From: Streptomyces echinoruber
Lineage (GTDB): Bacteria; Actinomycetota; Actinomycetes; Streptomycetales; Streptomycetaceae
Assembly (NCBI RefSeq): GCF_014651135.1
Contig: NZ_BMWH01000011.1
Coordinates: 5,719 to 69,718 of the forward strand
Reading direction: 5' to 3'
Length of the DNA: 64,000 nucleotides
The translations under genes and the position numbers were made by a program. Under the pieces are notes generated by a model that saw only the letters and a list, made by a program, of their open reading frames with translations, was not told where the DNA came from and did not search any database. Below are positions 53,456-63,500 of this stretch, piece after piece; position 1 is the stretch's first letter, and every line of letters begins with the position of its first letter.

Positions 53456-53513
53456 GGAACTCTCCAATGAATCTGCGAGCTAGAATGATCTCGTATGATC
53501 TCCGAGGAGCGGG

Positions 53514-56500
53514 TTACCTACCACCGCCTGGCATAAACCATGGCCCCCGGTTGATACTGATCTCTGCACCGTTGATCACCCCACGCAACGCATGCTCCCC
53601 CTCCTCATACACTTCATACTCGGTCCCGTGAATTTGAACGTCACTCCCTGCCGGGACACTGGAGTGAGGAATCCGCATCACGATCCCTCCCGGACCAAGC
53701 TCCTCGGCCGCGTCAAGAGCTACGCCCTCATAGTCGTGGGTCCATGAAGTGAATTCACTGTCAGTGTTGCCGCCTGCATGCCTGCCCGGGTCAGAGTGAC
53801 CACCGTGCGGTACAGCGCGCCCTTCCAGGGCATCGTCATATTTCGGATGTCCATTCGGAACTCCCCGATACAGGTAGCCATCTCCTTCATCACAATTGTG
53901 AACAAGGATCGGCGCGGCCCCCGCCAGCACATAGTACGTGTGCAGAGCACTGACGGTGAGGTTGTGGACGGTGGCGTCCGGGCTCGTCCACCGCTCGACC
54001 GCTGTGATCTGGACCCGCGTGCCGGCGCTCGTGCGGAGCCACTCGCCCGACTTCAGGTGCGTCGCCTCGATCCACGCGTCGAGTTCCGGCACCCAGAAGG
54101 GGTGTCCGTCCGTCGCGGTGACGGACGCGGTCTTCCGGCCCTTCTTGCCGTCGGCGTCGATCGTGACCTTGACGAGGTGCTTGAGTCCCTTGCCCTTGAT
54201 CTCGGCGGTGACCGTCTCGACCTTGGTCTTGCCCGTTTCGGGGTCGGTCGCCAGGACCTTGTCGCCTATGTCGACGTCCGCGATCCGCTTCGACGTCCCG
54301 TCGGCCATGAGCACCCGCGTATCGGGGGTAAAGCTGTTGCACGCCTTGGCCGCCCGCTCGGCTGCCTCCGCGGCCTTCCTGCTTCGCCGCCAGTCCTTGA
54401 AGCCCTCCCACAGCTTCTTGCCCAGCCCGACGATCCGCTTGCCCAGGGCGATCGCCTTGTCGACGCGGTACCAGTACTTCGAGACCAGCCGTGCCGCCGG
54501 GCCGCCGCCGATGAGCGACGAGACCACGTTCACCGCGGTCGCCCCGCAGGAGCCCAGGCTTCCCGTGGTGAAGCAGTCCAGGGCGTCCGTGATGCCGAGT
54601 TCGTCGGCGATGATCTTGGCGAGTTCCTTGGCGATGGCGATGGCGCGCTTCTTGGCCGCGTCCTCCTTGGCCCGGGCCTCGTCGGCCTTGGCCTTGGCGG
54701 CCGTGTAGGTGCCGCTGCCGGCGGTGCCGCTCCCGCCACCGCCTCCGCCACCGCCGGACTTCTTGGTGCCGTCGTGGCTGGAGCCGTCGTACTTGTCGGA
54801 GCCGGGGTCGTTCTCCGGCTTGTAGGTGCCGTAGGTGCCGTTGCTGCCGGAGCAGAAGTGGACGGGGCCGCAGCTCTCCAGGCCCGTCGGATCGCTCTCG
54901 CTGACAGGGCTGTTGTTGGCGTACGCGTAGCCGTTGATCTGCTGCGGGTCGTTGTAGTCGATGATCGGGTCGGCCGAGAGGAAGCGGCCTGTGTCCGCGT
55001 CGTACTCCCGGGCCCCGAGCGTGGTCAGGCCCGTGGATTTCTGGATGGTGCCGCCGACGAAGCCCTTGTCGTTGACCCAGCCGGACGAGGAGGAGGCGGA
55101 CTCGTCGCGCGGGTTGCCGAAGGGGTCCATGCGCCGGCGGGTGGTCTGGCCGGTCTTGGCGTCGACGGCGATCTCCGCCGTGCCCTGGTGGTCGGCGGCC
55201 AGGAAGTGGACGCCGTCCGCCTCCCGCATGGCGACCGTGAGGCCGCCGAAGGTGTAGTACCGGGTCGCCGTCACCTTGGACGTGGCCTTGTCCAGGTGGA
55301 GCTCCATGCCGGGGAGGTAGAACGTCTTCTCGCCGGGCGCGTCCCGCAGGATGCGGTCCCCCGAGACGGCGTCGTAGGTGTACGACGTCACCGTTCCGTC
55401 GGCGTTCGTCACCTTGGTGAGCTCGCCCTGTTTGTCCCATTCCAGGGTCTGGGTGTCGCCGTCCAGGACGCGGGTGCGGGTGTTGCCCGACGCGTCGTAG
55501 GTGTACGTGTTCTGGGAGGTGACCTGCGGCGTGGTGCCGGTGGCCTCGGTCTTCTGCACCACCGACGCCACCGTGTGGGGCCCGGAGTCCGTGCCGTTCG
55601 GCCCGGAGCCCTTGCCGTAGGTGTAGGTGCGGCTCGAGGTCGCCGCGCCGTTCAGGCCGTGTCGCACCTCGCTGGTGCGGTTGCCGAGCGCGTCGTAGCC
55701 GTACTCGGTCCAGTAGGGGGAGACGCCGCCGACCGTCGTGGACGACGGTCCCGAGGAGCAGGCGGTCTCCGTGGCACCCGTGCCCGACGCCCCGCCGGCC
55801 TGGGCCGACGAGGTCCAGGCCGTCGTCAGGCGCCGCAGGCCGTCGTAGGCGAAGCACTGGACGTCCTTGGTGCCGCCGCTGGGGGTGTCGGCGATCGAGA
55901 GGACGTTGCCGGCCGCGTCATAGGTGTAGTGCGCGTCGTAGGCGGCGCCGGCGGCTCCCTCCACGTCCACACGGGAGTTGGTCAGCCGGTCGGTGCCCCG
56001 TTCGAAGGAGTTGGTGATCCACGTCTTGCGGGAGGAGGTGTCGCCGGTGGACAGCTCGACCTGCTCCAGGTTCGACGTCGGCGAGTACGTCGCGTCGGTC
56101 ACGTAGCTGCCGCCGCCGAGTGACGTCTTGAGACCGACCGGGCGCTGCAGTTCGTCGTACGTGTACGTCAGCGCCTCCGCCGGCAGGTCACCCGCCGCCG
56201 GCAGGCCCTGCCCCTGGACCGTGGCGTCCCGGTTGTACTGGGCGGTGAACTCGTAGGTGCCGCCCAGTTGCGGTTCGGCGGTCTTGGAGAGGTAGTACTT
56301 CGTCGAGGTCGGCTTGTAGTCGTTGTCGGCGTCGAGGACCGGGTAGGTCACGGACGCGTAGACGGCGCCGTCCTTGTAGGTGTAGGTGCCGTACAGCTCG
56401 CCCTTGGCGACCGTGTCGTACTTGGTCACCGACAGCTTGGTGCCGGTGTCCGGCTCGCCCTGCCAGGTGGACACGGCACGGCCGAGTTCGTCGTACTTCG

Positions 56501-59500
56501 TCGACGTCTTGTTGCCGCGGTTGTCCGTCACGGACGTCCGGCGGTCCAGCGCGTCGTACGTGTACGTCGAGGTGCCGGTGTCCGGGTCGACCGCCTTCAC
56601 CTGGCGGCCCAGCTGGTCGTAGGTGTAGGTCCACGTGTTGCCCGCGGTGTCGGTGACCTTCGACAGCTGTCCGGCCGGCGTGTAGCCGTACGAGGTGGTG
56701 ACGGGGTCGCCGCCGGCCGGGTACTCGATGCGGGTCGTCACCCGGTCCCGGGCGTCGCTGACGACCGTGGTCTTCACTCCGCCGGACGGCGGGGTGGTGG
56801 TGACCCGGTCGCCGCCGTAGGTGTACGTGGTGCGGTACTTCTCCGTGCCCTGCACCTCGAACACGGAGGCCGTGACCCGGCCGGCGCCGTCGTACCGCGT
56901 CACCGTCTGCGCGTCGAGGTCGGCGTCGACGGGCTGGAACAGCGTCGAGGAGGGTGCGCCGGAGACGTAGTAGGTGTCGTTGACCTTCACGACGCGGCCC
57001 GAGCCGTCGTAGAGGGTGTCCGCGACCATGCGGCCGCCGCCGGGGCCCTCGGTCTGCTCCTGCCGGGGCCTGAGCAGGCCGTCGTACAGGGACCACTCGC
57101 TGCTGTACGACGTGCCGTCGCTCTCGATCTTCTGGGTGCGGACCGCGGTAGGACCGTCGTCGTCCCGGACCAGGTACTCGTACTTGAGGGACGGCGTGAG
57201 CCCGGAGGACTTCGGCCGGTCCGGGAGCCAGACCGACACCAGCCGCCCGAGACCGTCGTAGGCGAGGTCGGTCCGCTTTCCGTTCTGGTCGGTCTTCGCG
57301 CTGGGCAGGCCCCACTGCGGCGCGTACTCGGTCGACATGGTCCAGCCGAGCCGGTTGGTCACCGTGGACTTCGTCGCGAGGCCGTAGGTGTCCGTGTAGG
57401 TCGTGGAGGAGGTGTACGCGGTCGAGGAGGACGCGGTCTCCGCGTCCTTGACCACCAGCGGGCGGCCGTAGTCGTCGTACGTCGTCACCGCGGTCGTCTG
57501 GTACGTGGCCGTGGTGCCGTTGTGGGCGGACAGCCGTTTCACGGTGGTCACGTCGCCCTTGGTGGGGGCCGCGCCGAGCACCGTGGAGCCGTCGTAGTAG
57601 GTCAGGTCGTCGGAGATGACCTGGGTGGCGCGGTCGGGTGCGGTGGCGCAGTCGACCGCGACCTTCTCCACCCGGGACACGTACGTGTACAGGTGCAGGC
57701 TCGCGTTGTCCGCGTACTGCGTGCGGGTGCACTGGTTGTCGGCGACGCCGACCTCGCCGTCGTCGTCGACCTGGGTCTCCCGGCCGGTGGCGCTGTCGTA
57801 CGTCGTCGTGGACCTGGTGTGCCGCCAGCCGCCGGCCGTGAGCGCCACGTAGGTGTCCGTCGAGCCCTTCTCGACGTAGCGTGCCTTACGAGTGCCCCAG
57901 TCCTCGGTCTGGGTCGCGGTCACCGCGGTCCACGGCAGGGTCACGGACTTCTGCGTGATGTCGGAGCCGTTGTAGGTGAGCGTCTCGAGTTCGAAGCCGG
58001 CCTTCCAGTCGGAGTCCTCGTAGGACACGCCGTTGGAGTCGGTCACCGTGGCGGAGCGGGTGGTGCCGTCCTTGTCCACGTCGCCGTCGAGCCCGCGGAA
58101 GAAGACGTGCTCGGTCCTGGTGTTGGAGGACGAGTTGGTGCCGTCGGACGTCTCCACTCGCACTCTGCCGTAGCCGCGCCAGTCGCCCCAGGTGCGGTAT
58201 TCCGACTTGGTGATGCCGTCGGGCTTGGTCTTCCGCCAGCCGGCGTCGCCCAGGTAGGTGTAGGTGGTGACCTGGTCGGGGTTCCCGCCGGTCAGGTCGG
58301 TCTCGACGACCGACTGGACGACGTACTTGTGGAACCAGTCGGTGATCGGGTCCGCCGCGCCCGGCGGGTTCCACTTCACCGGGAAGCAGCGCACCTTGGA
58401 GGAGTCCTCGGCCGGGAGGCTGCTGGTGGTGCACTGGGGATCGGCGTAGTTGACGCTGAGCACACCGCCCGTCTCGTTCTTCACCGCGGCCAGGCGGAAG
58501 CGGTAGAACGGCTGGAGGTTGTCGCCGGTCTCGTCGACGCGGTTGGGCAGTTGCTTGCCGTACAGCTCGACGGAGGGGACGGAGACATCGGTGCCCACCT
58601 TGCCGGTGTGGCCGATACGGCTGAGCCACAGGGATTTGGAGCCGTCTCCGTTGTCGGTGAAGACGTGGGTGAGGTTCCATTCGTCGACCGGCGTGTACGT
58701 CGAGTCGCCGGTGCGGATCTGCGTGGTGACCTTCGTCAGTTTCTTGCGGGTCCAGAAGGTCGGCGAGTTCTGGCCGGGGCACTTGGTGTCCGCCTTGCAG
58801 TTCTGGTCCCACGGTACGTCGGGCCAGTCGGCGGCCGTGGAGTCCGTGAGGTCGGAGGCCTCGCAGTCGGTGAGGTCGCCGATGCAGCGCTCGGCGGTGG
58901 TGAAGACGACCTGGGCGGCCGGCTTGGTGGAGTACACCTTGCCCGCGCGCTGTCCGTAGTCGATGCGCTTGAGGTAGCCGCCGCGGATGTAGGGCTTGCC
59001 GTTCTCTGTGGTCTTCAGTCCCTGCGTGTAGTAGTTCGTCTCCTTGCCGTAGAAGTACGACATGGCGTTGCCGTGCGGGTCGACGACGTAGTCGAGGTTC
59101 CAGCGCCAGGCCTGGGTGCAGTAGGCGTCCGCGAAGCCGGCGTTGTAGCAGGGTTCGCCCGAGTCGTCGCCGTAGACGGGGACGGTCCAGGTGGAGTCGG
59201 TCTCCTCGTTGCCGCCGGCGTAGCCGGGCAGCCGGTTCAGTCCGAAGTAGTACTGGGTGCCGTCGGCGGTGGTGACCTTCCAGTACTCGCCGTTGTTGTC
59301 GCCGTTGGTGGTCCCGGTGAGGTGCTCGACCTTGGCGTTGTCGTCGTCGCTGATGCGCCACTCGCCGGTGCTGTCGTCCTTGACGATCTCGCCGGAGGTG
59401 CCGCCTGCCAGCGACAGCGTGGCGTTGTCGTACGCCCAGCACTCGTCGCCGTACGTGGCGTCGTGCCCGTCGTCGGCGCACGGCTTGTAGCTGCGTTCGA

Positions 59501-60494
59501 TGAAGCCGGGCTCGTAGGTGAATCCCTGGCCGATCCACGAACCCTGGTTGTTCGTGGTCGCCGTCTGGCCGTCGATCGACTGGGAGTTGTAGCTCAGGCC
59601 CACAGCGGGCTGCAGGCCGCCCGGCACGGGCGGGGTGGTCATCGGGTACGACCACGTGAACGCGCCGGAGTTGGTGTCGACGCCCCACTCGGAGGACGGG
59701 GAGAGGCTGGTCGCCTTGTAGTCGCCGTTGTCACCGCCGCTGCTCGCGGTGGCGGCCAGGACGGTGCCGGAAGACGACGAACCGGAGTCCGCGGTGAGGA
59801 GCTGGGGGGTCGGCCCCGAGGTGTCGGGTGCCGCCGTCACCGTGGCCGTCAGCGTCTGCTTCTCGGCGTCGTTGCTGCTCTTGATGTACGTCGGTGTCGA
59901 GCAGCTCTTCTTCTGGGGCGTCGTGAGGACGCATGCGGGGTATTGGGCCAGCCGCAGTCGGGAGCCGTAGCCGCCTCCGAAGGCGCCGGCGAAGTCCGAG
60001 TAGTCCAGGGTGAGCCGGGCGGTGCCCTTCGCGGCCGCTCCGTCGGCACGGGCGACGGTGAACAGGACGCCGTCGATGCCGGCGGTCTCGGCCGCCTTGT
60101 GCCCGAGCATGCGGACGCGGACCGACTTCGCCGCCCCGGTGCCCGACGAGGCCTTCACTGTCAGCGGCATGCCGCCGGCTCTGGCCGCTTTCGCGGTGAG
60201 CCGGATCTCGGTGCTTGCGGCCTTCGGCCAGTGCGCCGCATCGGCCCGTTTGACCGCCGCCTTCCTCGCCTCGTCGGTCTTCTTGAAGGTTTTCGGCCTG
60301 GCGTTGGTGCCCCGGACCGGGTCGTCCAGATTGGTCTGGGTCTTCGGCCTGCTCAGACCGTCGTCGGCCCTTGCCGCGGGGGCGTACTGCGGGAGCAGGC
60401 CGATCGACAGGGCGAGCCCCAGCAGCAGTGCCGCGGGGCGGCGACCGGTTCGCCGGGCCGGTCTGGACGACCGGAACCATATGGGCGAGGACAT
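53514..60494 (-). CDS. RHS/YD-repeat protein with HINT domain and toxin tip
   Basis: A 2326-residue secreted polymorphic toxin. The signal peptide (RPAALLLGLALSIGLLPQYA) is followed by an SpvB/RHS-type N-terminal region (SSEWGVDTNSGAFTWSYP), many YD repeats to about residue 1740, and the RHS core (AREYDADTGRFLSADPI; DPTGL near 1868). A Gly-rich linker and a helical segment lead to a HINT domain (Cys2052 in CNSFTPDTRV to HN just before Cys2201). The last 126 residues are the tip. It has YLYRGV, FTSWT and EVYEEGEHALRG, recalling Arg-Ser-Glu ADP-ribosyltransferases. GGAG lies before the ATG. It is cotranscribed with the LamG protein and the immunity gene. Confidence 0.93.
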   Translation of the reverse strand: MSSPIWFRSSRPARRTGRRPAALLLGLALSIGLLPQYAPAARADDGLSRPKTQTNLDDPVRGTNARPKTFKKTDEARKAAVKRADAAHWPKAASTEIRLTAKAARAGGMPLTVKASSGTGAAKSVRVRMLGHKAAETAGIDGVLFTVARADGAAAKGTARLTLDYSDFAGAFGGGYGSRLRLAQYPACVLTTPQKKSCSTPTYIKSSNDAEKQTLTATVTAAPDTSGPTPQLLTADSGSSSSGTVLAATASSGGDNGDYKATSLSPSSEWGVDTNSGAFTWSYPMTTPPVPGGLQPAVGLSYNSQSIDGQTATTNNQGSWIGQGFTYEPGFIERSYKPCADDGHDATYGDECWAYDNATLSLAGGTSGEIVKDDSTGEWRISDDDNAKVEHLTGTTNGDNNGEYWKVTTADGTQYYFGLNRLPGYAGGNEETDSTWTVPVYGDDSGEPCYNAGFADAYCTQAWRWNLDYVVDPHGNAMSYFYGKETNYYTQGLKTTENGKPYIRGGYLKRIDYGQRAGKVYSTKPAAQVVFTTAERCIGDLTDCEASDLTDSTAADWPDVPWDQNCKADTKCPGQNSPTFWTRKKLTKVTTQIRTGDSTYTPVDEWNLTHVFTDNGDGSKSLWLSRIGHTGKVGTDVSVPSVELYGKQLPNRVDETGDNLQPFYRFRLAAVKNETGGVLSVNYADPQCTTSSLPAEDSSKVRCFPVKWNPPGAADPITDWFHKYVVQSVVETDLTGGNPDQVTTYTYLGDAGWRKTKPDGITKSEYRTWGDWRGYGRVRVETSDGTNSSSNTRTEHVFFRGLDGDVDKDGTTRSATVTDSNGVSYEDSDWKAGFELETLTYNGSDITQKSVTLPWTAVTATQTEDWGTRKARYVEKGSTDTYVALTAGGWRHTRSTTTYDSATGRETQVDDDGEVGVADNQCTRTQYADNASLHLYTYVSRVEKVAVDCATAPDRATQVISDDLTYYDGSTVLGAAPTKGDVTTVKRLSAHNGTTATYQTTAVTTYDDYGRPLVVKDAETASSSTAYTSSTTYTDTYGLATKSTVTNRLGWTMSTEYAPQWGLPSAKTDQNGKRTDLAYDGLGRLVSVWLPDRPKSSGLTPSLKYEYLVRDDDGPTAVRTQKIESDGTSYSSEWSLYDGLLRPRQEQTEGPGGGRMVADTLYDGSGRVVKVNDTYYVSGAPSSTLFQPVDADLDAQTVTRYDGAGRVTASVFEVQGTEKYRTTYTYGGDRVTTTPPSGGVKTTVVSDARDRVTTRIEYPAGGDPVTTSYGYTPAGQLSKVTDTAGNTWTYTYDQLGRQVKAVDPDTGTSTYTYDALDRRTSVTDNRGNKTSTKYDELGRAVSTWQGEPDTGTKLSVTKYDTVAKGELYGTYTYKDGAVYASVTYPVLDADNDYKPTSTKYYLSKTAEPQLGGTYEFTAQYNRDATVQGQGLPAAGDLPAEALTYTYDELQRPVGLKTSLGGGSYVTDATYSPTSNLEQVELSTGDTSSRKTWITNSFERGTDRLTNSRVDVEGAAGAAYDAHYTYDAAGNVLSIADTPSGGTKDVQCFAYDGLRRLTTAWTSSAQAGGASGTGATETACSSGPSSTTVGGVSPYWTEYGYDALGNRTSEVRHGLNGAATSSRTYTYGKGSGPNGTDSGPHTVASVVQKTEATGTTPQVTSQNTYTYDASGNTRTRVLDGDTQTLEWDKQGELTKVTNADGTVTSYTYDAVSGDRILRDAPGEKTFYLPGMELHLDKATSKVTATRYYTFGGLTVAMREADGVHFLAADHQGTAEIAVDAKTGQTTRRRMDPFGNPRDESASSSSGWVNDKGFVGGTIQKSTGLTTLGAREYDADTGRFLSADPIIDYNDPQQINGYAYANNSPVSESDPTGLESCGPVHFCSGSNGTYGTYKPENDPGSDKYDGSSHDGTKKSGGGGGGGGSGTAGSGTYTAAKAKADEARAKEDAAKKRAIAIAKELAKIIADELGITDALDCFTTGSLGSCGATAVNVVSSLIGGGPAARLVSKYWYRVDKAIALGKRIVGLGKKLWEGFKDWRRSRKAAEAAERAAKACNSFTPDTRVLMADGTSKRIADVDIGDKVLATDPETGKTKVETVTAEIKGKGLKHLVKVTIDADGKKGRKTASVTATDGHPFWVPELDAWIEATHLKSGEWLRTSAGTRVQITAVERWTSPDATVHNLTVSALHTYYVLAGAAPILVHNCDEGDGYLYRGVPNGHPKYDDALEGRAVPHGGHSDPGRHAGGNTDSEFTSWTHDYEGVALDAAEELGPGGIVMRIPHSSVPAGSDVQIHGTEYEVYEEGEHALRGVINGAEISINRGPWFMPGGGR

Positions 60495-60576
60495 GACATC
60501 TCCAGCGATGAGGCAAGGCGGTGGCGGAGGCTTGGATGGGGAGGGCGGCCACGGGCCGCCCTCCCGTTGCGGCGTG

Positions 60577-63500
60577 CTAGGCCGAGGTCTCGTCGATACT
60601 GGCGCCGGCCGGCAGCACCGAGACCAGCGCGACCAGGGAGGCGTCCAGCGGCCCCTGGTACATGCGCACCTCGTCGACGGCGCCGGAGAAGTACTCGCTC
60701 GCGGCGGTGCCGTCGCGTGTGCGGCCGACCTGCAGGCTGGTCGTGCTGAAGTCCCAGGTGTTGTCCCAGGGTGCCTTGGCCACCGCGGTGCCGTTGACGT
60801 AGAGGAGCACGTCGCCGAAGACCGCGTTGTACACCAGCGCGAGGTGGTCGCCGTCGCCCTGCGAACTCGGTGGGTCAGCGTTGTCGAGGAGGGAGGTGGT
60901 CACCGGGGCCGTGGCGTCCGCGCTCGTCACCACTAGCTGCCAACGCCCGCTGGAAGCTTGGTACTTGACACGGATCGCGCTTCCCTTGGTACCCGTCAGG
61001 GACAGCACCGTCTCATCGGTCGCCGGTTGCGCGGCGGCGAGCCGGGCGCGCGCGGTGAGCGTGAAGCTGTCCTGCGCGGAGAGCGGCCCCGCGGCCGCAC
61101 GGGTCGCGTAGGCGTCCGTGCCGTTGAGGAGCAGGTGACCGTTGCCCCACAGTGGTGCGGCCGGGGGCGTGCAGTCCGGATCGGTCTCGGGGTCGCAGGA
61201 GTCGTCGGGCACGTAGATGGAGGCGCCTCCGCCCAAGGTCAGGCCGGTGCCGCCCGCCGTCTCCGGCGAGACCCCGGACGCCGCTTCGTCCAACTGCCAG
61301 TAGGCCAGCTGGTGGGGCTTGATGCCACCGAGCTCCTGGCCTTCGGTGGGCGGGATCACCCGGTCGTGGATCTTGACGTCGGCGACGCTGCCCTTGAGCG
61401 GGGTCGTGTACCCACCGAGGGAGAGCTTGCGGCCGACCTGCACAGCTCCGGTGGCGTTCCACCTGGTGTGGCGGGCCTGCACGTCGTCGGCGACGAGGAC
61501 CCCGTTGACGTAGAGCATCATCTTGCCGACCTCGGCGTCGTACACCCCGATCAGATGAGTCCAGCTGCCGGCGACGGCCGCCGCGCCCGACACCTTCCAG
61601 GTACCGAGCGACTCCATGTCGCTGACGGGGATGCGGAAGGTCCACGACGCGGAGTCCGCGTCGTAGCCGAGTTCGAAACCGGGCTGGGCCGTGCCGTCCT
61701 GGCTCACCACGGTCATGTTCTCGGTGGGCACCGTCGGCAGCATCACCCAGGCACTCACGGAGAAGGTGCCGCTGGTGTCCACGGCCGCCTCGCCCGAGTC
61801 GAGGTAGGCGTTCGCGGTGCCGTCGAAGGAGGCCGCGGTGTCCGTGGAGCCCAGCGGTCCCTCGACGCCGAAGGTCACGCCGGATCCGGCGGTGGCGTCG
61901 GGCGCTCCGCTGCTGCCGGCCGCCTTGGTGGAGCCCCGGGCGTCGCCCAGCGTCCACGCGGCGACGGGCGCACGGCCGTCACTGACCAGGAAGACGTGGC
62001 TGGTCGGGGTCTTCTGCGGATTGCCCGCGCCGTCGACGGCCGTGACGTGCAGGACGTAGGTGCCCTCGCTCGGCGGCATCCAGGAGATGGTCGCCGGGCC
62101 GCCCGTGGACTCGGCGGGCACCGTCTTCTTCGTGTTGTCGGCGTGCGGGCCGGTGAAGTAGTAGGTGTACTTCGTCACGTCGGCGGAGGGCGAGTCCATG
62201 GTGAAGCTGCCATAGTCGCCGACGCCCGCGTGCCAGGTCTCGTCGTCCGGGTACCGGGCCGAGGTGACCGTCGCCGCCTTCGGCTTGGTGGTGTCGTAGA
62301 TGAACTCGCAGCGGGTCTGGTCGCCGTCGGTGGACCAGGGACCGTACGACTGCTGGTCATAGCCTCGCACTGCCCAGGAGACGACGGTGTTCTGCGGAAC
62401 GATGAAGCCGGCCTCGCCGTCACCCGAGATGTCGCTGCCGATGGTGTAGAAGAACGTGGCCACGCCGGTCTGGTCGCTCCACTCCGCGTCCACGGTGCTC
62501 TTCTTGGCCGTCGTCGCGTAGTGCGTGACCGTATTGCCGGAGCCGTCGGTCCACCACACCTTGAACTGCGCCTGCAGCGTCTCGGAGTTGGATCCGGTGT
62601 CACCGTGGTCGTAGTCCCGGATGACGGCGGACACCCGCGGCGCCTCGGTCACATAGTGCTCGGTGGCGTGGCCGTACTCGCACGTGTCGCCCGGCTTCAT
62701 CTGCAGGTCGTCCTGGTCGGGCTGCAGGGGCGGCCGGTTGTAGGTGACCTCGAGATGCGCGTTGCCGCAGAAGCGCTTCCAGTAGGAGGTGTCGGACTCG
62801 CTGCCCGCCTTCAACCGGAAGGTGGTGGTGTCCCAGCCGTTGTCGGCGGCCTTCTGGACGGTGCCCGTCACGCCGAAGCGCACGTTCTGGTTGGTCGAGG
62901 TGCAGGAACCCGCGGTGTCCGTCGGGGACTTGGAGGCGATGGTCTCCTTCGACGACGGCTGGTTCGACCAGTTCGTCGACGAGCTGATCGCACTCGCGCC
63001 CGTGCTGTTGACCCGTGCGAGCTGCACCTCGCGTGCGGAGGAGCTGTAGGTGTGCACCAGCGTGACGGCGAACTCGGCGCTGACGATGTCCTTGCCCTTG
63101 AAGCCGCCGGTCGGAATCGCGAAGAACTGGCGCTTGACGTCGTCGGAGCTGGAGCAGCGGTACGACACGTCGGACGGGCAGCGGCCCACGCCCTCGTCGT
63201 CGTCGAACTTCCAGAACTCGGCGCTCGGGTAGTGCGAGGACACCATGGTCCAGCCGCTGCGGTTGGCGGTCTTGACCACCGGGTCGATGTACACGGGGTA
63301 GACCGTCTCGTCGTCGGTGAGCAGATCCACGTCGGGCTTGAGGGTCATGGTCTGCGACGAGAGGTCCACAGCGACGTCGGCGACCTGGGCACCGTCCGGT
63401 GGCGTCTGCGCGCTCTCCGCCTGCGCGGACGGCTGCGGGGAGGTCTCGGCATGGCTCGAGTCCCACATCACCGGCTGCGGCGCCTCGAAGACGATTCCGC

